Under the pieces are notes generated by a model, which was not told the DNA's origin, ran no database searches, and saw nothing but the letters and a program-made list of their open reading frames with translations. The translations under genes were made by a program, and so were the position numbers. This document shows positions 10,511 through 21,400 of a DNA stretch of 64,000 bases, in pieces. This DNA comes from Meandrina meandrites (Eukaryota; Cnidaria; Anthozoa; Scleractinia; Meandrinidae). Position 1 is the stretch's first letter. The number at the start of each line of letters is the position of its first letter. Location: positions 19,585,496 to 19,649,495 of the forward strand of contig OY855904.1 in assembly GCA_963693305.1 (NCBI GenBank), written 5' to 3'.

Positions 10511-12837
10511 ATGGCAGACGAATATCAGAGTAGCCATTTTGATGATCCCGAAGAAGAAGAACCCATTAAAGTTTCGGTGACTTTCAAATCACAAGAACAA
10601 GAAACTGACGAGAATCACAACAATCCTGATAAGCTGTACAGTGAGGTCAAACCATCCTCAGGGGACTCCCCCCAAATCAGTGAAGACACATGTAATGATC
10701 CTGAAGATGAGGAACCTAGTCTGCCTGCTAATCCACCTGTCACCCCCATTCCCTCGTATCTCGATGCGGACAAAGCGAACAGCGAAGGCCATGAAAAAGA
10801 AAAACAGGAAGCCCTTGAGGTAGATATGTGTTACTGAGTCGTTAACATCTGTGGACATAATTTTACTTTTTCCCAAACTCGAAAAATTTGTTTTACATCA
10901 AAGTGTGGTGTAGATAATGTACCTGTTTTAGATAACTAAACTATTTCACGAGAAAGGATGGCTAAAGACTTCTCATACAAGTAAAATATTACGCTGTATC
11001 GTGTTCAAACCGATACTACGATTTTCAGTTGACTAAGGCACGGGGAAGTTTTGTGACAAGGTTTTGACGTTAAAACTACGTCGTTGCCACAGGTAGCCGG
11101 CTTAGTATCCATTGGTAACATATGCATCACATGCCAAAAAAGCCCGCCAAATCATGGAACGGCTGAGTTCGACAAGTTACTATTGGAAACCGAGCCAGTT
11201 GCCCACGGTAACAATGTAGTTTTAACGTCAAAACTTTGTCCCCAAACTTCCTTCATGCCTTACTCAACTGATAATGGTAGTGTCCACTAAAAGCTTAGCA
11301 ATGTAAGTCACACATCATAGGATAAAACTAACATCGTTACCTCTTTTCACTTTAGGGGTGGAAAGGCTACAGCAACAACATCTACATTCAGCCAATCATA
11401 GTGAACCATGCCACTTGCGAAGAGTGTCATTGTCAAACCAATAACAAAACAAAGCGAAGACTCACAAGCGAAGACTTGAGAAAACAGATGCGGCTTCGAG
11501 AAGCAAACAACTGGATCATGAAACACAATGAGCGGATAAAAAGCACAGGAACGTTACGGACAAAGGCTCATTTTCAAGAAAAACAGAGACAACAACAGGC
11601 GCTGAAAGAAGCTCCAAAATTGACGAAAGACAAAGACGAAGCAAAACCAAAACAAAGAAAGTCGAAAACCAAAATCCATAAAGGATTCGTTTGTAGGACA
11701 TGGGCTACGAACTTCTTACCAAAGGATGCTCAGAAAAACGAAAACGACGAGTTCATTCCAATGTTTGTTCGAAAATATGTGGATAAATCAGAATCGAACT
11801 TTTCGGGCAAGGATAAAGAGACAAGTACCCCGTCAGCAGAGGAAAACAGATTGGACGTTACTTCAAAGCAGACAGAACTGGAAAACACGTTATCTGAAAA
11901 TGATGCAGACGAATTGAATAAAGCAGCAGTGCAACTTGAAGAAAAACCTTACCTCAATGAGCTTAACAATAGGAGAAAAGGAAGGAACATAAAAGCCAGC
12001 ACAGACAAGCTCCAAAACTTGCCAAGCGTTCCTTACGAGTTTATCTGTTCCTGTGGACAGGCAATAACTCATCACAATAAAACAATGGTCAAATCTAGGA
12101 CGTTTTCTGAAACTAAGCATTTTCGTCCTGAAAGATCGCAGAATTCTAAATTGAGGTCTTCCGTGGCACTACCCATCAAGCAGTTCCCGCCTATAAATCC
12201 ACTCGAGGAGATGAGAAAAACAAACTTTCCAGCCAGGAAAAAGCGTGAAATTTTACCAACTCGTAGACCACACACAGTAGATACTGCGCTTTTGTCAAAA
12301 GGAACTATCTTGGTAAATGGACACGACAACTTGCCACCTTTTGCGAATGCATGCAATGGTCCAAGACCCACTACGTCATCACTCGAAACTCTCGACAAGG
12401 ACAAGCAGATTTCTTCTAGGATTACATTTGGACAAGACTGTGATACTGTGCGTAAAGGATTTGGCGAAGTTATCGAATCGCTGACTCAAAATGAAGGCAC
12501 AAAGTTCGATGGAAACGCGACGCCTCAATGTGGACTAAATGAAGAAAAGAACATTAGTGAAAGGTGTGGTCGTCATCGTTCCTTGAGTGATCCCCGATCA
12601 ATAAGCTTTGGAAAATATCAAAACGATTTATATCGACACAGCGTGGAGTGTTTTACTGAAAATAGGCGTCGTGTAAGAACGCCACCACACTCACTAAACA
12701 GCGAAGATGGCGATTCCAACACTGATTCAAACGACACAGGTTTGGGCAGCGAAATTGAATATTCATTTGATGGTTTGGCGAAGCTTGATGTTTATCTTCA
12801 ACCCAGAAGCACAAGCCTTCATGAACATTGTTCATAA
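10511..12837 (+). CDS. Unrecognised 596-aa charged protein (2 coding exons)
   Basis: I read exons 10511-10819 and 11356-12837. The first ends GAG|GTAGAT in phase 0; the second follows the acceptor cactttag in phase 0, so the frame is continuous. An acceptor (ttttgtaatttcag) just before the ATG suggests an upstream 5' UTR exon. The N terminus (1-103) is acidic and Pro/Ser-rich (DDPEEEEP, DPEDEEP). Next comes GWKGYSNNIYIQP, a small Cys cluster (C124, C127, C129), a Lys/Arg-rich stretch around 190-225, a second CSC pair (C334, C336), and a C-terminal part with SNDTGLGSEIEYSFDGLAKLDVYLQP. I see no signal peptide or membrane span, and the composition suggests a largely disordered intracellular protein with basic nuclear-type stretches. 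The conserved-looking blocks are the start of exon 2 and the last 40 residues. I recognise no family. A poly(A) signal follows 59 bp after the stop. Confidence 0.75.
11041..11254. mobile_element. Fold-back element in the intron, mimicking an exon
   Basis: The left arm (ggggaagttttgtgacaagg, continuing through ttttgacgttaaaactacgt) is the inverse of bases about 11205-11254. Both arms read as gtagttttaacgtcaaaac in opposite orientation. The interior is open in one frame for 68 codons and has an acceptor-like and a donor-like site. Splicing the flanking exons directly keeps the frame, whereas including this piece needs a cryptic acceptor, so I call it intron. Confidence 0.7.
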
Positions 12838-12895
12838 AGATGTATGAATGCACTTTGCTTTGGGCGTTTAGGGAAAGCAAACTTTCCATTTGACC

Positions 12896-12901
12896 AATAA
12901 A
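12896..12901 (+). terminator. Poly(A) signal AATAAA
   Basis: A canonical AATAAA lies 59 bases downstream of the stop codon of the unrecognised 596-aa gene, on the same strand, and is the likely 3' end signal. Confidence 0.65.
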
Positions 12902-13277
12902 ACCCTAGGAATCATTTTCGAAGCCCTAGTTTCGAACGGGAATATTTCTAGGTACGAGAATTCGAAATTGAGACTAGCCACTGGTCGACTATTTCTTTAG
13001 TGCGGTGCACGAGCGACTAAGTCGCGAGGCGTTTTCCGTACTTTAAAGCCTATCGGAAATCATGCGCACAATAGAGACAGTTTTCGATTTTGTTAAATAG
13101 CTTTACTTGGAGTGCTTTTCTCACAGTACTTGTTAACGGGAACTTAGACCTGGCTAAATATAAGCAACATCTTGTAACAAGTGTAGCTATGTAAAAAATA
13201 ACGTGTAGAGTGTGTCCTGACACAAGGTGCGCGAGTGTCCTGAAAAGCGTTCATACTTTTTTGAAAGTAATATACGT
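12902..13277. other. Convergent 3' spacer
   Basis: This lies between the 3' end of the plus-strand 596-aa gene and the stop codon of the minus-strand VWA gene, so it should hold the 3' UTR of the latter. No further gene or repeat is clear. Confidence 0.5.
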
Positions 13278-14652
13278 TTAGTTCCACGCTCGATCGAACT
13301 CTAACTCGCTGTAGACAGATCCGCGAACGTGGATATAATCTTGCGGAAAGTCGGTTCTCTTGCCATAGCTGAGCTCACAGAGCCGAGAGGATGTGTCGAA
13401 ATTGAATGAGTAACACGAGTTGTGCTTGATGCACATAAACGCACATTCCAGATCGTCTGTGGTGGTACGTGACATCACAATGTGCTGCGCAAGTGAGCGT
13501 TGTAAGACCACTGGATGGATGATCGCATTCGACGTTCTGGCAACTTAAAAATAAAAAAGAATAACGTTAAAACAGCTTTTTAAAAAAGGAAACAAATAAA
13601 TAGCTAGTGATTGTTACGTTGATGCTATTTCACTGGCGAATCTAAAGAAAGGGCCCGGGGAGACCCATTTCCACCATGTGCTTTTCAACCTCATCGATCC
13701 GTAGTGATCAGAAACATGACAGACACCAGGCATTTTTCTAGTTCTCGAATTCTCTCAAGACCTTGTTTGTCCTACTTACCTGAACAGAGAGCCAGTGCGA
13801 TCCTCAAAGCGCTAGCAGCTGGCGTCATTTGCCTGACTGACATAAAACGGAACACGTGACTCTCATCGGACGCTAAGGCTATCAATTCGGCCGAGTGAGC
13901 ATTGGAGCCAACCCCCAGTGCAAAGATATCTATCCCGTCGTCCTTTAGGTGTTGCGATTGTAGTTTTGTTGTCTGCACACCTGTATAAACAATGAATGTA
14001 AATGATTATAGACTTAAATGTGTTAATTAAGAAATAGAAAACATGTTCCGTGTTTCTATCGAGTTTTAGTAGAATTCTACCAGTACACTAATGCAAATGC
14101 TGCAATGTGATTGGCTGAGCTATTGCACACTATCAGCCATTAGTGTGCAGTTGCCGAAGGTCGTCCACAAAATGCGACGTTTTTATCGTTTTTCCGAAGT
14201 TTTGGAAGGAAGTTTAAATGTAAATGGATAATAAAATTCCCGAGAAGACTAAAAGAAGGACATTAGCGGTTTCTTGACTTTAAAAGCTTGAAATTATTGA
14301 AAAACGGGTGCACGCGCGTAAACAACTGCAAATTTACCAAGAACAATTCAATGCGTGCGATTTTGTTAAAACGTTAAGTTCGATAATGCGTAGGAAAATA
14401 ATTAGAAACCATTATTTGCGTTTATTTCAGTCAGAATTCTACTAAAACAATTAGATTATTCGCTCTCAATTTCTATGAGGTGATAGTTGATTCGGCCTGC
14501 GGCCTCATCAACTATCACCTCATAGAAATCTCGAGCTCATAATCTAATTGTTAAATAGAAACACGAGTAGAAGTTTGGAAGAACGAAGAATGCTGTGGGA
14601 ACACCAGCCGATAGGCGAGTGTTTCCACGGCTTTTTCGAGTTCTCCCAAACT

Positions 14653-14683
<31 letters not shown>

Positions 14684-17600
14684 TCGGAAAACATGCTAGC
14701 TATTTCTTTTAGAAAACACCACGACGAAAAAGAACTAAATCTCTCGTTTATTTTGATCATCAAAATGTAAATTCTCTTTGCTCGCGCCAGCTCGTGCTAG
14801 TTCTGTGTTTCTATCGAGTTATAGATTTACGGCTTTTAGCGCGTGCTTTCTACAGGATGTTTTCTAATATTGCATATTGATCTTCGCCAGCTGTACGTTA
14901 TTTTTAAAAGACTGATTAAACGTAGTCTGTTCAAAATTATAGGTATGGGTGGAAAAATACAAGCCAAGAGCTTCTCTTCCTCACTCAATGTTTACACACC
15001 AGTATTTGTTTTCCATGTATGTATGACTCTTTTTGTCAGCTGGCTTGTTTTCCACATCCCTGAAACTAGTTTACAAAGCAGTGGTTACTAATATCCTTCA
15101 TTCTTTTGGGATCGTTTTAGTCCTTGCCTGTGGTTTAAGTAACGGCTTCACACTTCCGTAGCGTTGTTACTGGTACGCTGGGTAGAAAGTAAATGTTAAC
15201 GGACAGCCGAAACCAGGAGCCCTTACTGGGCTTTTAATGTAAAAAAAATGTCCTGCAAGGGCAGGTCTACTTCCTCAGAGGTCACTGTCAATGCCCGATT
15301 CCCTCTATGGCGCGCGCTTGCAGGGAATCATGGTAGATGTATTCATCAAACCATGCACGAGACTTAGCAACGATGAATACAACAACCGTGAATCCCTGCA
15401 GGCGCGCGCCATAGAGGGAATCGGGCATTTTGGACGCCATAGATAATCAGACAAGTGGGTAGTCGCACCCTTGCATTTACAGTGTTAAGCAATTGTATTT
15501 TGTATTGTTTAACGTATCACGTTTCAATCTGTCGATGTTTCAAACTGTTTCTCACCAGAATCGCTTCTTCCATCAGTGATTGCCAACAGAACACGGGGAA
15601 CATTTGCTCTCATTCCACCTTGTTCAGAAAACAACTCTACGTGCGTTTTGTTAAGTCCCAGATCCATTCTTGTAGTGCCACCGCGATAACTCATTTTCCA
15701 AACGGATGACTTAATGGCGTCCACTTTTTGCCGGGACGTGAACGAGATCTCTGTTCTTGCGTATGAACTGAAGCTTACCACACCAACATGCGTATCTGAA
15801 AAGGAACAGAGGTACCGTATTTTCTCAATTAAACACCCCCGGGCGATTGGTTTATTATCACCCATCCTCCTAGACCTACAGGCAGTTTGTCAACGCGGAA
15901 AGAGTTTTCCCTTCGTACCGCCCTGGCAAACTGTCCCTGAGTCTTTGAGGATGATTATTATCATAAATTACAAAATTATATACAGCACATGAATGTTGCA
16001 ATCGGGATATGCGGCAAAAAATAGGAGGATATATGGGTACAGAGTTTTAAGTTCCACATAAACGTTTTTAAGATTAACAAAATACCATAGCGTACTCAGT
16101 AGTATGTCACAGTAGTACTCTCGTTCGAACGCAAATAAACGCCGGGGCCTCATACAAAACCGGGGCCTCGATTAAACGAACCTGGCGTTTAGTTGATAAA
16201 AAAAGACGTTTTTACCAGGCGTTTATACGAGGCCGGCGTTTAATCGGGGTCCGGTGTTTAATTGAGAAAATACGGTAAATCCTTATATTCATCACTTGAT
16301 ATTTTTCCACTAATCGCGTAATATTTAGATCATTTTGTGCCCAAAAAAATTAGCTACCCCTCTGCTCACGGAATTATAGAAAGCTCTTCATTCATACTCG
16401 TCCCCAGAGATTGCGATCCATTTGGTCTGCGAAAAGGATCGAGACCTCTGGTTGGTCCCAATTTCTGAGCACGAGCAGAGAACTCGTTCTGCACTTTCAG
16501 CCAATTAGATTTGACAATACGGACCTTAAGCAATGGTGACGGCGACGCCGAGGACAACGCCTAGTGAAAAATGAATTTATATTTTACTCTAGAATCTCGC
16601 GGTTTTCCAGATGTATTCGGTGCATCTATTGGTTCATGAAGTAGCTCCAGCTGAATATGTAAAGAGAGCGTTCAACCCCAAATAGAAATACGAACATTTA
16701 GCCGTCGTCGTTCACGTTCTCCAAAATACGCAGAATTTGGTCATTTCACGTTGTTGTTTCGCAGTGAACGGCCGAGACATGTACCAAGATTCGAAACGCA
16801 CGTGCAGAGCTATTATTCTGCTCATTCAGCATTTTGTTTGGTGACGTTCTCGTTCACATTGCCGTCCCAGTTTGCTTAAAGGTACCTCCAATAGTGCTAA
16901 GCTGTTCCGAATTGAAAAGCTTTTCGAATTTGCCTAGCGGTTAATTTAATTTAATTTCTTTTATTAAAATTCAAACGTATCAGTGTTCAGTTTGGAAACT
17001 TAGAAAATTCTGGGCCACTTAAAGCGGCTATTTAAATGACTAGAACTAAATTGTCTCATTTCTTGCTTATTTTACCTTTCGGAGAAACGTGAAAATGTTC
17101 AATAACATCGTTAATAAACCTTTTCATATCCTGGTAATTGACTTCTCCAATACTGCCCGAGGAGTCTAACAAGAAAGCAAGATCCAGTGCAAAGGGACAA
17201 ACTGAAACAAACCACAATATTGAACATTCATTATTGCTTCCTTCACCTAGCCATGTTCGAGCCCAGTGGCCGGCTAGGGGCCGGTTTCTGTAGCTTGAAG
17301 CGACTATGACTATTAGTCATCCCTGGATGGGATCCTAGTCCATCGGTATTATTAACTAAAAGTAATGTTCGTCCAATTAGATAGACGTCAAAAGAAGGGT
17401 AGAAATGGTCAAGAAGTACGCATTCAATTTGACTCCCCTTACCTGCAGCAGATGTGTTTATAAACGTCACTTGAAGCTATGTAAGAGAAAAGAGAAAATG
17501 AGCGCTTTTTGAGATGTTGACTTGTGTAATTGTTCGGTCTTCATTGCCTCACGAATATGTTCTGGGCAGTCATAATAATGCTCCCTTTGAGATTTATATC

Positions 17601-18184
17601 ACTAACTGAACTAAATGCATAACCAGTTCGATGAATACACTAAAAATGTGCCGGGCAAGTCGTGCGGTCAGCTTTGCTTTTTAAAAAATTATCATTTATC
17701 ATACACGATTCAAGCATCTACGCGAAGTAGTGTAATTTTTTTCTTGAACTCGACAGATCCGACCGACCGCTTCCTGGTAATCCGTTTTTACTTTTCGAAA
17801 CACTCACGCCAAAGAGACCGTAGGCCTTAATTTATCTTTGCTTGGTTTGATTGCCCAGTATTCGGGTTTGCCTTCTGTTTTCAGAAATTTCATTTCCGTT
17901 TGTCTGTCGTCTCATGAACGCAGCTCGGTAAAATTAAGTGGTTTTCTCATAGGTTATCTCTACATTTGAAAGCAATGAATTACCCGTGAATCGCTTTTTT
18001 CCGTAGCAAAAGATGCATTGATATAGGTGTTTTCAATTCCGATGAGAATTTATTCTAAATTTCCACTAAAAACTAAAATAGTATAAGAACGCCTCTTTGT
18101 GTGTTTGATTAATTTGGTCAGTTTTTTACTACTAACCTGCAAAAGGAAGAGTGCTTTTTTCACAGTCAAACGGAATATGTTCAT
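13278..18184 (-). CDS. Secreted VWA-PAN/apple domain protein (6 exons, 304 aa)
   Basis: Exons in coding order are 18184-18137, 17476-17443, 17201-17076, 15795-15556, 13980-13780 and 13543-13278. All donors are GT, all acceptors AG, and the 915 coding bases divide exactly by 3. Residues 1 to about 27 look like a signal peptide (MNIFRLTVKKALFLLQ starts it). A von Willebrand factor A domain spans about 33-216 with a complete metal-binding MIDAS: D40-S-S42-G-S44, GGT around 110, and ITD ending at D144. A PAN/apple-type module follows (about 222-300) with cysteines 250, 254, 260 and 272. VWA domains of this kind bind extracellular ligands through a divalent metal. Matrilin- and coadhesin-like cnidarian proteins, some found in coral skeletal matrix, are the nearest family by memory. 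It is probably an extracellular matrix or adhesion protein. It is transcribed divergently from NDUFS7. Introns 3 and 4 hold several small transposons. Confidence 0.88.
14050..14830. mobile_element. Nested inverted-repeat element(s) in a VWA-gene intron
   Basis: The motif gtttctatcgagtt occurs direct near 14054 and 14809 and inverted near 14667. A second pair, gttttagtagaattct (14067) and agaattctactaaaac (14433), is inverted. Inside lies a hairpin at about 14470-14530 with arms of about 22 bp (tttctatgaggtgatagttga). This is best explained by one or more non-autonomous DNA transposons; the limits are uncertain. Confidence 0.6.
15290..15429. mobile_element. 140-bp MITE with 28-bp perfect terminal inverted repeats
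   Basis: The arms 15290-15317 and 15402-15429 are exact reverse complements, starting aatgcccgattccctctatg and ending in a GC-alternating tract. A short imperfect extension (cagggaatca) continues inward. It lies in intron 4 of the VWA-PAN gene. Such identity suggests recent activity or gene conversion. Confidence 0.8.
15813..16277. mobile_element. 465-bp MITE with 25-bp perfect terminal repeats, next to an exon
   Basis: Both ends read taccgtattttctcaattaa and continue for 5 more matching bases in inverted orientation. The TA at each tip suggests a TA target duplication. The inner part repeats aaacgccgggg and ggcgtttaat motifs, which I remember from a family abundant in cnidarian genomes. On the minus strand its end lies 17 nt upstream of the acceptor of the VWA-gene exon 15795-15556. 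Confidence 0.8.
16660..16880. repeat. Dispersed coral-type repeat
   Basis: The stretch catttcacgttgttgtttcg, followed by a chain of acgtgcag and attattctgctcattcag and then tgacgttctcgttcacattgccg, closely matches a very abundant repeat that I remember from stony-coral genes. There is no coding signal. It lies in intron 3 of the VWA-PAN gene. Confidence 0.5.
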
Positions 18185-18490
18185 TTTGCGTCCCGTTTTG
18201 GAGCAAACCTGTGGTATTATTATTTGAACTGCTTGATAAACGTCAAGCAAAATCGAATAAACACATTAGTGCGTTTTCTTTGTATTGGAGTGCCACAGCG
18301 TAATTCAGCTGCGCAAAATCAAGAAAAATCAGAAAAGCGTTTAGAAAGGTGCGATTTCGAAATAATTTTGTCTAATTGGACGGCTATCAATTTCACATAA
18401 GACAATTCATTTATCCTTTTATGACGTATCGAGCCCAGCCCCTCATACGACATGACTTGAAATCGAGGCGTTATGTAATGTAAATCCAAG
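18185..18490. promoter_or_regulatory. Shared 306-bp divergent promoter interval (VWA-PAN / NDUFS7)
   Basis: The two start codons, 18184 on the minus strand and 18491 on the plus strand, face away from each other across 306 bp. This must contain both 5' UTRs and promoters. No TATA box is obvious. The NDUFS7 start sits in ccaAGATGGCGGtcg, matching the core of the YY1 site (AAGATGGCGGC), which is known to overlap the start codon of many nuclear genes for mitochondrial proteins. Confidence 0.7.
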
Positions 18491-21400
18491 ATGGCGGTCG
18501 CGCTGTGGAGAGGTGAGTTGTGTTGTGTTCGCTTTTAGTTGCTTAAAGTTGCCTTAACATGAGCTTTCATTTCCCATCGTTACAAAGCTTTCATTTTTGG
18601 TTACTATTTTACATTATGTCATATAAATCGTGAACTATGAGGGAGCTACACCAGTCTTTTAGTCGATGTATATTGTAAGCTGTCTGCTCTTTTTACATTG
18701 CATAGATGTACCTACAATCTACATGTATGCCCCTTTAGTTCAGTTACTTAACACTTACGTTGGTGTATTTACCTACGTAATTACTCGAAGTTGTTCATTT
18801 TAAACATAACTAGCAGTATTGAAAACCTCATCTTAAAATGAGGTGAAGTTTGAGGTTTTATTTTTTCTATCATGCCAGGTCGCAGTGGCTTGCCAGCTTT
18901 AAGCAATGGACTCTTTAACAGTGTAATGCTATGGAGGGCAGGCCCCCAAGGGTATGTTGTGTGTTTAGGAAGAAAGCTACATTCATTTTCACACGAAATT
19001 CAAGATTTCATTTACTTTTTTGTTTTGAATTCTTGCTGTTCCTTCTCATGTTTTTCTACGCAATGTTTCCATAATGCTGATCTCTTGTCTTGGTTCTCTA
19101 AACCCTCTGTGTGCTCTATGCCTCTTGTATAGGCATTTCTAGCTGTCTCACCAATGTACTTATCTTCACATCCCTGGCATTCAATCTTGTACGTCATACC
19201 GTGTGCATTACATGGACCTTTCCCAGCTTGTTTACAGACCAGGCAGTCTTCTCTCCTACACCTTTGCCGGTTAAAACCAATATTTTTTTAATATTTTAAC
19301 TCCAAAATCGTGTGTTCAAAGATAACAAAGACAGAGAATGTCGAAAAATTACCGAAATTTAATACACCCGGTTTGCCTCTCTCTTTCATTGTTACCAAAC
19401 AATACAATAATAATTATTGTATAATTATACACACCATATACCATGGAATCTTACAGTATTTACATGCACATTGACATGTAAGTTGTATCTTACACTGAAA
19501 TGTTTATTATGAGAAAATGTAATTGTGTCTCTCAGTTTTTCTTTTGCAGCAGTCAATCCTCTTGCAGCTTGAATTTCATTTTGTTTCTCATCTTTCTGTA
19601 GACTTGTGGCTGTTAATAAAAACCAGAGCATTACTACTGGCTTTTCTGAGAAGCCAAAAGGAAGGTTGGACAATGCTGCAGGTATATATTTTGTTATTGG
19701 GTATTGTTTTTAATGGGGTGTTCTGTTTCCAATCCCATCAAAAAGTTTATTTCAGGTTGATGCACACTGGTGCCTCTATACAAAGTTCTTAAAGGTCCAC
19801 CTTCATCCAAACAGCCTTGTGACTGTTTCTTAATTGCTTTTTTTTTTAAACAGCCTAACTGTTATTCTTGCAATGTGATTGGTTGCCAAATTCTTGTGAG
19901 CGAAAAAATAGCCATGTGCATGTACATTCACTACAAATTGAAGCAGCCAACATGCAGCAATGTACTTTGCGACACTGCCCAATTTACACCCTTAATTTGC
20001 AAATCTTTAGGCCTCCACGAAAGGCATGTACTGCCCAAAACTTTGGGAAATTTTTGTGAAGGTTTTATTGACATAGAAAGCAAGAAAGAAAATCTGTTCA
20101 GAAACGATTTTGTTACACAAAATTCATAAACAGTGAACGCGGTGCACAAGACCTTTTGGGTGAAGGTGGCCTTTAACAGATTTGAGTGCGGAAATAAATC
20201 TATTCCATAGATTTCCAAAGATCATTTGGAGGCTTCCAAAGTTTATCAAAGATAACCTGAAAAAATTGTTGAAAAAAACATATATTGTGCACTGTCCATA
20301 TAAATTATGTACATGCATTTAAATGTATAATTTTTATTGTGACTGTAGAAACAAGACATTGCACTTACATGTCAGGGGTTTCAATAAAATTTGAAGTAGG
20401 CAGCTGGTTAGAATAGCAGGGTTTTTAATAAGAATTAAAGTAGGCGGCAGAATTGTAGAAGTAGGCGGTGAAGGGGTTACTCTCGCCATAGGGGCGACCT
20501 TCTAGGGGGGATCCGGGGGCATGCTCACCCGGGAAACGTTTAAAATCTGAGCCTCTAAGAGTGCATTTCCTGTATTGTGGGGCAAGAATTAGGTCATTTT
20601 TGACAGAACCATACATGCTCTATTTTCTAGCTTTTTATTCAACGGTTCTAATTATCTTGCAGACAAAATAGTCGTCAAACGCAATTTTTAGTTGCCAGAT
20701 TGCAAAATCAAATAGGGCCTTGTTCAAAAGTGTTTAAAATCATTTCTAGGAATTTAATCTACAAAAGGACTGAATACATAAAATATTGAAAAGGAAAAAC
20801 AAAACAATCTTATCACTAGGTTTAAAACAAACACAATATATAAGATTTTGTGGCCACTATCGAAGGAATCAACAAGAGACACAACCCATAGGCATACATG
20901 ACCTGCTCAAGGGATTGCAAAGCATTATAGGGCGATTTCAAACACGGTCAGCTTTCTGTGAGTTTTCCGATGTGATAGAATCTTTTACAGCAAAGGAAGA
21001 GGATGGATTGACTTCTTTTCTTATTTTGGATGTCTTAGAAGCAAAGATCTTTCGATATAACTTTCTGGAAGGGCACAATGTCTGAGGAAATGCCCATTAC
21101 TTATCGTCAACACACAGAAATGTAGTCGCCATTTTGGTGACAAAAGTAGAATTTTTATGAAATGTTAGTTGCATTGGCGACCTTATTGGTCTAAATTTCA
21201 AGCCGTGAGTCGATATATTTTAACCAAGAATTGTGGCAAGTTTCTTTTGCATTAAATGAATTAAATGTTGGCCGATCCGTGGTTCATGTTTTGGCAAATT
21301 ATTTATCATGCTAATTCAATTCGACTAAGTTGTTAATCAAAGTAGGCGGCGAAAACGTGTGGAGTAGGCGGCGAGTTTCGCTGGCTGCCGGCTCTTATTG

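Noticed and set aside
11084..11290. Apparent middle exon of the 596-aa gene
   Set aside because: It lies inside an inverted-repeat element and breaks the phase with the normal next acceptor.
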